Origin: BJGO01 sp964640655
GTDB taxonomy: Bacteria > Bacteroidota > Bacteroidia > Chitinophagales > UBA10324
Reading direction: 5' to 3'
Length of the DNA stretch: 64,000 nucleotides
NCBI GenBank assembly: GCA_964640655.1
Contig: CAZXFT010000003.1
Location: 115,064-179,063, forward strand
The notes under the pieces are model-generated. The model made no database searches, had not been told where the DNA came from, and was given only the letters and a program-made list of their open reading frames with translations. Below, in pieces: positions 30,501 through 37,639 of this stretch. The translations under genes and the position numbers were made by a program. How positions within the stretch are numbered: position 1 is the stretch's first letter; each line of letters opens with the position of its first letter.

Positions 30501-33488
30501 AATGTGACAGGTGGAACTGCTCCATATACTTACATATGGTCAACCGGCTCAACCGATGAAGATATTGCCGGATTAACTCAGGGTCAATATTGCGTAACGA
30601 CTACAGACGTAAACGGCTGTACTGCTACTCAATGTATCACACTGACTAACGACTTTGTACTGGCGTCAAACAGTTCATCAATTAACATTACCTGTGGTGC
30701 TGTTTGTAATGGAACTGCAACTGTAAATCCAACGGGGGGTGTTCAACCTTATTCCGTTGCTTGGTCTACTGGAGCAACTGTAAACAGTATAGCTGATTTA
30801 TGTGAAGGTATGTACTATGTAACTATAACAGATGATTCCGGTTGCATCGTTCTTGATTCAGCTGAAATATTATTACCTCAACCTTACACCGTTCAGTTAA
30901 ACACAACTACAACAGTTGTAGGTTGTGGTGCAGCAGCTTCAGCAACCATTACTGCTGTTGTTAATGGTGCTATTCCACCCGTTACCTATGTGTGGAGTAC
31001 AGGTGAAACTACTTCAAGCATTACTGTTACTGCCGGAGGTACATATACTGTTACTGTAAATGATGGAAGTTTTTGTGAGTCAATCAATTCGGTACCAATT
31101 AATGAGATTCCGGAAATTCAAGTTGACTTTAACATTTCAGATGTTCAAGATTGCTTCGGTGATTCAACAGGTAGTATCATAATCACTCTGAGCAATGGCA
31201 CTCCTGATTATACCATCTTATGGTCAAACGGTTCAACAGATAATACATTAAACGACTTAGCAGCCGGTACATATTCGCTAACGGTTTCTGATGCTGCAGG
31301 TTGTACAGTCATAGAGTCTGCAACTATTTCTCAACCCCCACCTATTACCATGACGTTTGATGTAATTCAAACAATATCATGTGCGGGAAATGAAGATGCA
31401 TCAGTAACAGCTTTGCCTACCGGACAGGCACCTTATACATATCTGTGGTCTAATGGTGATACCGAGGCAACTGCAGATAGCTTAGGTGTTGGAACATGGA
31501 GCGTAACCGTTACTACTTCTAATGGTTGTGTAGGTATTGATTCTATAACTCTGACAGCTCCTCAACCTTTACAAATTAATGCAACATTATCAGCACAAGT
31601 TGATTGTGCTACTGGCACTGGTGGTGAAATATCATTAACTGTTATTGGTGGTACTGCTCCGTTTACATACCAATGGTCTCCTAATACAGCTGATACAACA
31701 AACATTGCATCTGGTCTATCAGCAGGTACATACTATTTTACAGTTACCGACGCAAACGGTTGTCAGAATAATGATTCGTTAACATTAATTCCTCCAACTG
31801 CAATTACCTTAATTACTACACCAAATAACATAGTTTGTGGTGGTACAGCAACCGGTGGCATTACAACAGAAGTTACCGGTGGCAATGCGCCGTTTAATTA
31901 TGTTTGGTCTAACGGAAGCACAGAGGCTAATTTAACTAACGTATCGGCGGGCATATACTGTGTAACTGTAACAGAAGCCGGTGGTTGTTCTGCAACAGCG
32001 TGCGATACAATCATTGATATCAATGAAGCACTTTCATTATCATACACATTTGGAGATACCATTTCTTGTAATGGTGGTTGTAATGCCGATGTTGATTTAA
32101 GTATATCGGGTGGTGTTTCACCTTATACTATTATCTGGTCTAACAATGCAACCACACAAAACTTAACTGATGTATGTGCAGGTAATTACACTGCTTTGGT
32201 TACCGACGCTAATGGTTGTACAGCCAATACACAAGTTGTAATTGTTCAACCGGAATCATTAATCGTAACTCTGGCAATAGTTAATCAACCATCGTGTGGT
32301 AGCGACAACGGATGTATTACAATTAGCAGTGTTACCGCAGACCCTGGATCATATACAATTAACTGGTCTTCATCTGGTTCAAATAATGATACATTGTGTG
32401 GATTAGCGCCGGGAAGTTATAGTGTTACAATTACGACCATCTCGGGTTGTACAGCAACAGCATCTATATCTTTGAATCAACCTGTCGGGTTAACAGTTAA
32501 TTTAAACGGTTTAAGTCCTTGCTTTAACCAGTGTAATGGTGGTATCAATGCTACTGTACAAGGTGGTGTTGCTCCTTACAACTTTACCTGGAGTAATGGA
32601 CAAACTGCAACTGGTGCAACTTCGCTGATAACGGACTTATGTGCGGGTAATTTCACCGTAACAGTTACAGATGTTAACGGATGTTCCGGAACCGCACAAT
32701 TGGATTTAACATCTCAGGCAGCAGCTTCCGTTGATGCTGGCCCCGATCAATTGATTTGTGGACAACCAAACTCTACTGTGTTGAATGGAACAACAAATAA
32801 TATTGCTTCATTTAATTGGACATCCATAGGTGCTGCAACATTATCAGCTAACAATATACTGAACCCAACTGCAACAGATTTAGCTTCTGGCAGTAACTTG
32901 TTTATATTAACAGGTACAAGTGGTATCAACTGCGTTTACAGCGATACTGTTAATGTTACTTTCGTCCCCATCACTGCCAACGCAGGCCCTGATGGTTCAG
33001 ATTGTGAGAAAGAGAACCTGTTGTTACAGGCCACAGGCCAAGGTACCTGGTCGGTAATTGAGGGCAATGTTTCTCTCTCAAGTAATACTGATCCTAATGC
33101 TATTATCAACAATATTGCTCAAGGAGAAAACGTGCTGATATGGACTGTATCACAAGGTGGCTGTACTGCAACAGACACCCTTGTTCTTACACTATTGCCA
33201 ATTTCTGAGTGTATTGATTCAATTAAAATACCAACCGGTTTTTCTCCTAACGGTGATGGTGTAAATGACAACTTCCAAATCCTTGGAATAGAGCTTTATC
33301 CTAACAATGAGTTGACCATATTCAACCGTTGGGGTAACGTGGTTTATTTCAAACAGAACTATTTAAATGAATGGAACGGCAATAATTTAAACGGAGAACC
33401 ACTGCCCGATGCTACTTACTTCGTCATCTTCACTTCAGAAGAGAAGAATTACAAGTACAGCGGATATGTTGATTTAAGAAGACAATAA
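24570..33488 (+). CDS. Giant SprB-like repeat adhesin with T9SS type B (CHU_C) C-terminus
   Basis: A 2972-residue surface protein. The signal peptide ends near residue 43 (ENTYA). A Cys-rich N-terminal domain (about 44-410; GADISYQWISGNTYQVTCTF, FFRDCGG) is of the kind found ahead of repeats in many type B proteins. Residues 415-2722 hold about 30 SprB-type repeats of about 77 residues: C-x-G near the start, GGT-PYTY-WSNGSTT in the middle, and GTYSVTVTDANGC at the end. A short Ig-like linker precedes the gliding-motility-associated C-terminal domain (2887-2972; IPTGFSPNGDGVNDNFQI, ELTIFNRWGNVVY). SprB of Flavobacterium is the moving gliding adhesin; here a gliding or attachment role is inferred. 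PorP/SprF and PorE-like genes follow on the same strand at 56 and 45 bases, which fits secretion through T9SS with a dedicated SprF partner. Confidence 0.93.
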   Translation: MKRFYAFRFVRAISNFYTLHMGILTMVIALFGMLKPENTYATHAAGADISYQWISGNTYQVTCTFFRDCGGVAAPNTVTLRVRSATLGSNFTQTLQRLNPTGQEITFSCTGITNCGGGSQTGIQRYVYRGNVTLPGLAADWNFSYQVCCRNCSITTIVLPSPCNSSITEPQLYVEATLNNIIAPQNSSPTFTVNPIAFICQGQLFNFNQGAVDANGDSLSYELITPKTSINGTVTYIPPYNTTNFIASTPAATLSSTTGQLAMTPTILGQVGILALLVKEYRNGVLIGSTIRDIQIQIVNCSNQNPVISGVNGTSAYEIEVCAGDVVNFQVFASDPDVGQLLTLTWNSGIGAPATFTSSGVSNPTTGTFNWPTTLANGSTTPYTFVATVQDNGCFYNNVASFAFTVWVRHVTATISKVDVSCFGGNDGSATVNTGGTGPFTYAWSNGATTQTVNNLSQGTYTVTVTGTLGCSTTASVQINQPDILDLIGVVDSDVSCFGGNNGAASALASGGTSPYTYAWSNGSTTASVTGLSQGSYLVTVTDANSCTASVSVNINESTELIINISSNQPAGCLGESTGAIDITVSGGVLPYTYSWSNGATTEDINLLPAGTYSVTVTDDLGCTVTQSATVIQPSIPVPLISSTTINGVNVTCFGAASGEATVSVSGGTAPYNYLWSNGSTESSVTGLTAGIISVTVSDLNGCSNTGSYEITQPPLPFVVDIDSISNYNGANVSCDGNNDGAIYTAISGGTAPFTYAWSNAETVSSITGLAPGSYSVTVTDFYGCTASNSATINPLDPLTVSVLPTDTDGFNINCNGEASGGILTAVAGGTGPYFYLWNTGSTTATISDLTAGIYSVTLTDVNGCSATSSVTLTQPDTLVPLINVPIVSGGSNLLCFGDATASASVSVTGGIPPYTYIWSNGATDDNVSNLAAGVISVSIQDQNGCNADGSFTVTQPAQLTVSLAPNPPLNCGGVDDAGINNTVSGGTGAYTFAWSNGSTTQNLSGLGEGTYTVTVTDENNCTAEGVITFVAPIALSASSNVTTPTCNGTSDASIIVTVADGTPDYTFLWSNGSTDDNISGIGAGTYSVTITDGLGCSLVLSIPVNQPDVLTSSPLVTNVSCFGVFDGELDANPSGGTSPYTFIWSNGSTDQVNIALVADTYSVTVTDVNNCTATATATVTQPTPVVVTFTVDPQNSCLGDADGAIDLTVSGGTAPYSYLWFNESTNQDIDSLLPGIYFVTVTDANNCAVILDSIEVTQTDSLFISPNVTQPNCSVSYDGQISVAVSGGTAPFTYSWSNGSTDAILVASAGTYSVTVTDAGGCTASAGGLTIIECCNINLTAIPFSPGCGTQLGSIDLDPAGAVAPVIYTWSNGASTEDIDNLVTATYSVTVEDANGCTATGSWSINAGGANITVDETVVQPICNNGTGSISIVANGGAEPYTYNWSNGETDTVLTNITSGSYTVTVTDAFNCTTSETYTIINPPAITVTSTLSDYGAGVNVTCVNNNGSIDLNISNGTPPYTILWDNSQTDEFIDGLAGGTYSATITDVNGCTTTTTITLIQSDTLIVTLTPSNYNGGFNISCNGATDGTINVSAAAGVAPFTYLWNTGSTEGSLSNLGAGTYTVTVTDVDGCTGQATITLTEPDVLTLTLNVVVTDCNNAGQQITTINGVVNGGATTYNYSWSNGASGTSINPTTSGNYGLTVTDANGCVATADVDVNVDEPLTISVTQLNQLFCNSTDTAQVLLTINSGIAPFNVIWNNGATTNLLTDLGVGSYCVTVTDVNNCSATACTNVTIINNLDVSLTVIEQPGCTSPSGSIQATPNNGTEPYTYVWSSSGQTTDVLSNVTPGTYSVTVTDNNGCTSTASITLTPTIPIIITPEVIDQPTCETAPNGSFTFTVSGGVAPYTISANGNPANSGDTLINLIPGVYTISVIDVDGCEASSIVSLIPNNDITPVIVITNQITCLGGDMGAVDLNVTGGTAPYTYIWSTGSTDEDIAGLTQGQYCVTTTDVNGCTATQCITLTNDFVLASNSSSINITCGAVCNGTATVNPTGGVQPYSVAWSTGATVNSIADLCEGMYYVTITDDSGCIVLDSAEILLPQPYTVQLNTTTTVVGCGAAASATITAVVNGAIPPVTYVWSTGETTSSITVTAGGTYTVTVNDGSFCESINSVPINEIPEIQVDFNISDVQDCFGDSTGSIIITLSNGTPDYTILWSNGSTDNTLNDLAAGTYSLTVSDAAGCTVIESATISQPPPITMTFDVIQTISCAGNEDASVTALPTGQAPYTYLWSNGDTEATADSLGVGTWSVTVTTSNGCVGIDSITLTAPQPLQINATLSAQVDCATGTGGEISLTVIGGTAPFTYQWSPNTADTTNIASGLSAGTYYFTVTDANGCQNNDSLTLIPPTAITLITTPNNIVCGGTATGGITTEVTGGNAPFNYVWSNGSTEANLTNVSAGIYCVTVTEAGGCSATACDTIIDINEALSLSYTFGDTISCNGGCNADVDLSISGGVSPYTIIWSNNATTQNLTDVCAGNYTALVTDANGCTANTQVVIVQPESLIVTLAIVNQPSCGSDNGCITISSVTADPGSYTINWSSSGSNNDTLCGLAPGSYSVTITTISGCTATASISLNQPVGLTVNLNGLSPCFNQCNGGINATVQGGVAPYNFTWSNGQTATGATSLITDLCAGNFTVTVTDVNGCSGTAQLDLTSQAAASVDAGPDQLICGQPNSTVLNGTTNNIASFNWTSIGAATLSANNILNPTATDLASGSNLFILTGTSGINCVYSDTVNVTFVPITANAGPDGSDCEKENLLLQATGQGTWSVIEGNVSLSSNTDPNAIINNIAQGENVLIWTVSQGGCTATDTLVLTLLPISECIDSIKIPTGFSPNGDGVNDNFQILGIELYPNNELTIFNRWGNVVYFKQNYLNEWNGNNLNGEPLPDATYFVIFTSEEKNYKYSGYVDLRRQ
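25812..32736 (+). repeat. About 30 tandem SprB-type protein repeats (about 231 bp each)
   Basis: Counted by eye from the translation. Nearly every unit keeps an early Cys, a GG-T/V-P-Y/F-x-Y-x-W-S/N block, a G-T/S-Y-x-V-T-V-T-D block and a late GC/NC pair. At DNA level units differ widely, so the array is old and should be fairly stable against slippage. Confidence 0.88.
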
Positions 33489-33544
33489 CAGCTAACCTTT
33501 AAATAATAATCATTCACCTCATAAACAGTAAAAAACTCAAGAGA

Positions 33545-34501
33545 ATGAAAAAAATAATCATAACAGCAACTCTGCTAATAGCCGTTTTCTTTAAAGGTAT
33601 GGCTCAGCAAGATCCCTTGCTGACGCAGTACATGTTTAATCACTTACTCATAAATCCCGGTTATGCCGGCAGTAAGGATTATGCTATGACCACACTGCTC
33701 TATCGTAACCAGTGGGTTAAACTGGATGGCGCTCCAAAATCAATTGTAGCAACCATTCACGGCCCAGTGTTTAAGAGCCGAAAAGTTGGCTTAGGTTTTA
33801 CCCTGATGAATGATAACATTGGTATTACCAATCGTACCAACATTATGATTGATTATGCTTACCATATACCTATTAAGAATAATTTAAAACTGTCTATTGG
33901 TGTTAAAGCAGGATTGATGAATCAGTCAGCGAAATTGAGCGAAGCTGTAATTATAGATCCTACCGATAAAGTATATCAGGGAGCAACAGTTTCGAAATTG
34001 AATCCTAACCTTGGTGCCGGCGCATACTTGTACAGTAAAAAATTCTATTTAGGATTATCTATACCCGGCATTCTCAGCTATGATGGAACAAGACCATTAT
34101 CTATTGATGGATCACTAAATAACATACCTGCGTATGTTCGACACTACTGGATTACAAGTGGTGTTGCTTTGGAAGTATCTCCTGACTTTGTGGTTCGTCC
34201 ATCAGTGATGTTCCGTTATACTAAAAATGCACCTTTGCAATCTGATATTAACTGCAACACCTTAATCAAGCAATTTCTGTGGTTAGGTGCTACATTCCGT
34301 ACCGGCGATAAAAACGCCGGAATGCCTGAGTCTGTAATTGGTATAGTACAGTTGCAATTGAACAAACAATTCCGCGTAGGATACTCTTACGATTTCACGA
34401 CAACAGCATTGAGTAACTACTCAAATGGTTCTCACGAAATTATGCTTGGTTATGACTTCGGTTACGATATTCTGAAAATGCGTTCACCACGTTATTTCTA
34501 A
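33545..34501 (+). CDS. PorP/SprF family T9SS outer-membrane protein
   Basis: A 318-residue outer-membrane beta-barrel. The signal peptide (1-21, ending GMAQ) is followed by the family signature QDPLLTQYMFNHLLINPGYA, and GFTLMNDNIGITNRT and IGVKAGLMNQSA further on; it ends in YDILKMRSPRYF. SprF of Flavobacterium johnsoniae is needed to secrete SprB, and PorP/SprF proteins generally pair with type B cargo. Its place directly after a giant type B adhesin fits the same job: delivery and attachment of that adhesin to the cell surface. ATG start, 56 bases after the adhesin stop. Confidence 0.94.
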   Translation: MKKIIITATLLIAVFFKGMAQQDPLLTQYMFNHLLINPGYAGSKDYAMTTLLYRNQWVKLDGAPKSIVATIHGPVFKSRKVGLGFTLMNDNIGITNRTNIMIDYAYHIPIKNNLKLSIGVKAGLMNQSAKLSEAVIIDPTDKVYQGATVSKLNPNLGAGAYLYSKKFYLGLSIPGILSYDGTRPLSIDGSLNNIPAYVRHYWITSGVALEVSPDFVVRPSVMFRYTKNAPLQSDINCNTLIKQFLWLGATFRTGDKNAGMPESVIGIVQLQLNKQFRVGYSYDFTTTALSNYSNGSHEIMLGYDFGYDILKMRSPRYF

Positions 34502-34546
34502 ATTGATACTCAACATTCGCTTTTGAACAACAACTCATCACATAAT

Positions 34547-36469
34547 ATGAAACTATCGAAACTATATACACTTGCTGCTCTCTCTCTGATGCTGATTTTA
34601 GGAGGCTGTGCGAGTTCATACTACAATGCCGGCGTGCGTTTCTACAATGCCTTTGCTTACGAAAAAGCAGTGGACAAATTTAAAATGGCATTAGACAAGA
34701 AAGACATTCCAGATGCCAAACGCAAACTGGCGGAGTCATATCGTAAATTGAAGAACAGTGCCGAAACTGAAAAATGGTACAAGGAAGTTGCTGATATGCC
34801 GGAAGGAAAACCTTTGGATCGTTTATATGCTGCACAGGCCATGATGAGTAATGGAAATTATATTGATGCTAAAGTATATCTGAAACAATACCTCGATCAG
34901 GTTCCTTCTGACCAAATGGCTCAAAAGCTTTTTGCTTCCTGCGATTCTATTGGTAAATGGAGAAAAGACTCTGCTCGCTATGTGATTGAAGTACCTAATC
35001 TGAATGGCAGTTCATCTAATATGAGCCCATTTTATTACAAGTCTGGATTAATGTTCAGCAGCGATCGCAGCGGCTCTAAAAAATTATATGAATGGAATGG
35101 AAGACCATTTCTTGACATTTACTTTGCTAATGAAACTTCACCCGGAAATTTTGAAAATCCTAAACCATTAGGTGGGATTAATGGCATATTTCACGAAGGA
35201 AATGCTGTTGTTTCTCCTGATGGTAAAACCATTTATTTCACACGTAATAATTATGTGAAAAAGAAAGCAAAAACAAGTAGCACCGAAGAGGTGGTCTTGA
35301 AGATATATCAAGCCACAAAAAATGATACTGCCTGGTCTGATATAAAACAACTTTCATTTAATAGTAATGAATTCTCCTGTGGTCATCCGGCGCTTTCTGC
35401 CGATGGCAACACCATGTATTTCACATCAGATATGCCTGGCGGATTTGGTGGTACCGATATTTATTTGGTTACCAAAGATGGCGAAAACTGGAGCGCTCCT
35501 AAAAATTTGGGCTCTTCTATTAATACTTCATTGAATGAGCAGTTTCCGACTATTGTTGGCGATGTGATGTATTTCTCTTCTGAGGGACATTATAACATCG
35601 GTGGTTTGGATATTTTCAAATCAACAAACAATGGTGGTGCCTGGTCCCAACCTGTAAACTTAGGTTTTCCGTTTAACTCCCAATCAGATGACTTTGGATT
35701 TATTACAAAAGACGGTGGTGAAACAGGTTATCTTACTTCTAACCGTAATAGTAGTGATGGTAAGATTGATCAGATACTCCGCTTTCTTAAGCCTGATTAT
35801 ACTATTAACCTGAAGGTATTGGTGCGTGATAAGGTAAGTGGTCTTCCGTTGGCAGGTGCAAAAGTTGAATTCTTAAATAAACGTACCGGGCAAAAAGAAA
35901 CAAAAACATCCAATTCTGATGGTACTGTTGACTTTACTGCCAATTCTGAAACAGAGTACACAATTCTAGCATCCAAAGACGGTTACTTCAATAACTCGAT
36001 GGATTTTTCAACTGTAGGATTTGGTGATAAAGATGACCTCAACCAAAAAGTAACTATTGATCTCGATAAGATGAAAGTGAATGAACCAATTGTTCTTAAA
36101 AACATCTATTACGACTTTGACAAGGCTGATATTCGTCCTGATGCTGCTATTGAGTTAGATAAGTTGGTTAAGATTATGAAGGATAACCCTACAATCATCG
36201 TTGAACTTGGTTCACATACAGACTCAAGAGGTACAGATTTATACAATCAGAAGTTATCTCAACGTCGTGCTGACAGTGCTGTGAAATATATTATTTCTAA
36301 GGGTATTGCATCAAATAGAATTACGGCAAAAGGATATGGTGAAAAAGTATTATTGAACGGATGTAAGGATGGTGTTAACTGCTCAGAAGATGAACATCAG
36401 TTAAACCGTCGTACCGAATTCACGGTTACCGGATTTACCGACCAACCGGTGATTAAGAGCACTAAGTAA
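34547..36469 (+). CDS. PorE-like lipoprotein: TPR, beta-propeller, carboxypeptidase-regulatory and OmpA domains
   Basis: Outer-membrane lipoprotein of 640 residues. A TTG eight codons earlier is in frame, but ATG 34547 gives a normal lipoprotein signal (SLMLILGGC, lipid-attached Cys21). Domains in order: TPR-like repeats (about 25-145), a PD40/WD40-like beta-propeller (about 155-400; GKTIYFTRNNY, GGTDIYLVTKDG, GGLDIFKSTNNGG), a carboxypeptidase-regulatory/CNA-B-like domain (about 415-500; DKVSGLPLAGAKVEFLN), and an OmpA peptidoglycan-binding domain (about 520-635; IYYDFDKADIRPDA, then SHTDSRG with Asp559 and LSQRRADSAV). This is the architecture of PorE, which anchors the T9SS attachment machinery to peptidoglycan in Porphyromonas. 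It is last in the adhesin operon, before a strong terminator. Confidence 0.93.
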   Translation: MKLSKLYTLAALSLMLILGGCASSYYNAGVRFYNAFAYEKAVDKFKMALDKKDIPDAKRKLAESYRKLKNSAETEKWYKEVADMPEGKPLDRLYAAQAMMSNGNYIDAKVYLKQYLDQVPSDQMAQKLFASCDSIGKWRKDSARYVIEVPNLNGSSSNMSPFYYKSGLMFSSDRSGSKKLYEWNGRPFLDIYFANETSPGNFENPKPLGGINGIFHEGNAVVSPDGKTIYFTRNNYVKKKAKTSSTEEVVLKIYQATKNDTAWSDIKQLSFNSNEFSCGHPALSADGNTMYFTSDMPGGFGGTDIYLVTKDGENWSAPKNLGSSINTSLNEQFPTIVGDVMYFSSEGHYNIGGLDIFKSTNNGGAWSQPVNLGFPFNSQSDDFGFITKDGGETGYLTSNRNSSDGKIDQILRFLKPDYTINLKVLVRDKVSGLPLAGAKVEFLNKRTGQKETKTSNSDGTVDFTANSETEYTILASKDGYFNNSMDFSTVGFGDKDDLNQKVTIDLDKMKVNEPIVLKNIYYDFDKADIRPDAAIELDKLVKIMKDNPTIIVELGSHTDSRGTDLYNQKLSQRRADSAVKYIISKGIASNRITAKGYGEKVLLNGCKDGVNCSEDEHQLNRRTEFTVTGFTDQPVIKSTK

Positions 36470-36484
36470 TTCATTTAATACACT

Positions 36485-36522
36485 AAAGAAAAGAGCCCTG
36501 TATTCATAGGGCTCTTTTCTTT
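36485..36522 (+). terminator. Strong Rho-independent terminator of the adhesin/PorP/PorE operon
   Basis: A perfect 15-bp stem (36485-36499 with 36508-36522) closes an 8-base loop. The right arm carries the GCTCTTTTCTTT U-rich end. It lies 15 bases after the PorE-like stop. Confidence 0.93.
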
Positions 36523-36819
36523 ATAATACTATAATCGTTCCATCAGGATTGATATCAGGCTTCTATTCCATAACAGAATTGGCTCAATATTATTTACATG
36601 TAATAATAAATATTATAACCATCATTATAACTGCATTAATGTATGCAGTAACCATACTTGCTTTGAAATATATGATTGTTGGTATAAGTACTAAAGTTAA
36701 AAACACTACAACAGTGTTCTATGAACATAATCCAAGCAAATAAGTACTATAAAGTGTGATATGAAATAATTACTCAGTCTTAGTGGACTATAAGTATGAG
36801 TTACTAAGAGAATTAAAAA
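36523..36819. other. Intergenic region, no gene supported
   Basis: About 300 AT-rich bases. A 64-codon frame beginning with TTG (36549-36743) encodes a hydrophobic stretch but lacks a proper start or signal and looks accidental. A 7-bp inverted pair (TCTTAGT/ACTAAGA) near 36777-36810 has no T-run and is not called. Confidence 0.5.
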
Positions 36820-37512
36820 TTATTCCTTGGTAAACTGCTTAGTCAATACAGTATTATTTGAAGAGTAAACACGAACAAAGTACATACCCTTATCAAGGTC
36901 AAGAATATTTAAATCAATACGATTGTTTTTGTCTGTGGTAAAAACATCTGATTTTACACGCTGACCAATGACATTATAAACTTCCATACGCGTAGCCTTA
37001 AAGTTAGGATTAACAAGTACCGTAATAAATTCTCTTGCTGGTATTGGATAAAGGGTTATGTCTTTAAGTGTTTGAACTTTAGTAATTCCGGTAGCTTCCT
37101 GAGCAGTGACAACATAAAACGCATTTAGGTTTAAATTATCATCATCAGGGCTGGTTACATTAATATTTACCATTCCTATTCCGGGGTTGTTATTTGTTCT
37201 GGCAAGTACTTTCATAATCGCTTCTTCACCTGCATTTAAATTGAATGTTTTAGTCATAACGGTTGGTATCCAGCAATTAACTTTATCACAGAATGATGAT
37301 TCCCATCCACTAGGTAAATACTCGGTTTTTGACCATTTGATATTATAAGTCAAGGAACCGTTGTTGATAATGTGATTTGAGCAGGGTATATCAGCACCAT
37401 CGTTATAAAATCCTGATGCATATGTAGTGTCTTCTTCAAAAACAACATTTTGTGCCATCAGAGAAACAGATGAAATGAGGATAATGGCAGTAAGTGTAAA
37501 GATTTTTTTCAT
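36820..37512 (-). CDS. Secreted T9SS type A protein, unknown function
   Basis: Starting at ATG 37512 gives a clean signal peptide (MKKIFTLTAIILISSVSLMAQ); an ATG eight codons earlier would put extra charged residues ahead of it. The mature part (about 130 residues) is beta-rich with an NHIINNGSLTYNIKW segment, a CDKVNCWIP turn and a NAGEEAIMKVLART strand, resembling an Ig-like fold found in small Bacteroidota exported proteins. From about residue 155 a type A tail is visible: TLYPIPAREFITV (P-I-P in place of P-N-P), VYNVIGQRV and LDKGMYFVRVYSS. A well-formed promoter pair lies just upstream. The gene is divergent from the Omp28-like gene. Confidence 0.85.
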   Translation of the reverse strand: MKKIFTLTAIILISSVSLMAQNVVFEEDTTYASGFYNDGADIPCSNHIINNGSLTYNIKWSKTEYLPSGWESSFCDKVNCWIPTVMTKTFNLNAGEEAIMKVLARTNNNPGIGMVNINVTSPDDDNLNLNAFYVVTAQEATGITKVQTLKDITLYPIPAREFITVLVNPNFKATRMEVYNVIGQRVKSDVFTTDKNNRIDLNILDLDKGMYFVRVYSSNNTVLTKQFTKE

Positions 37513-37533
37513 TTTTATCTCGAATCTATGCTT

Positions 37534-37563
37534 CAAATATACAAGATAATATCAAATATACAA
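37534..37563 (-). promoter_or_regulatory. Promoter for the minus-strand T9SS gene
   Basis: On the minus strand a TTG (37561-37563) and a TATATTTG -7 box (37534-37541) are separated by 19 bases, which fits the Bacteroidota sigma factor pattern. The -7 box lies 22 bases before the chosen ATG. A second TATATTTG at 37553-37560 is also present. Confidence 0.5.
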
Positions 37564-37577
37564 TAAGTCAAACTTTG

Positions 37578-37608
37578 TTTTGAATTATTACAAATTCTAT
37601 TAAGTTTG
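37578..37608 (+). promoter_or_regulatory. Promoter for the Omp28-like gene
   Basis: TTTTG at 37578-37582 and TAAGTTTG at 37601-37608 are 18 bases apart, an essentially perfect Bacteroidota -33/-7 promoter (TTTG - 17 to 23 - TAnnTTTG). The ATG follows 31 bases downstream. It is the best promoter seen in the window. Confidence 0.65.
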
Positions 37609-37639
37609 TGTTTCCAAAATAACTAAACCAAAACAAACA

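Noticed and set aside
36549..36743. 64-codon hydrophobic frame starting with TTG after the adhesin operon terminator
   Set aside because: Weak start, no promoter or ribosome-site hint, composition dominated by AT-rich Ile/Tyr codons, and no recognisable family.
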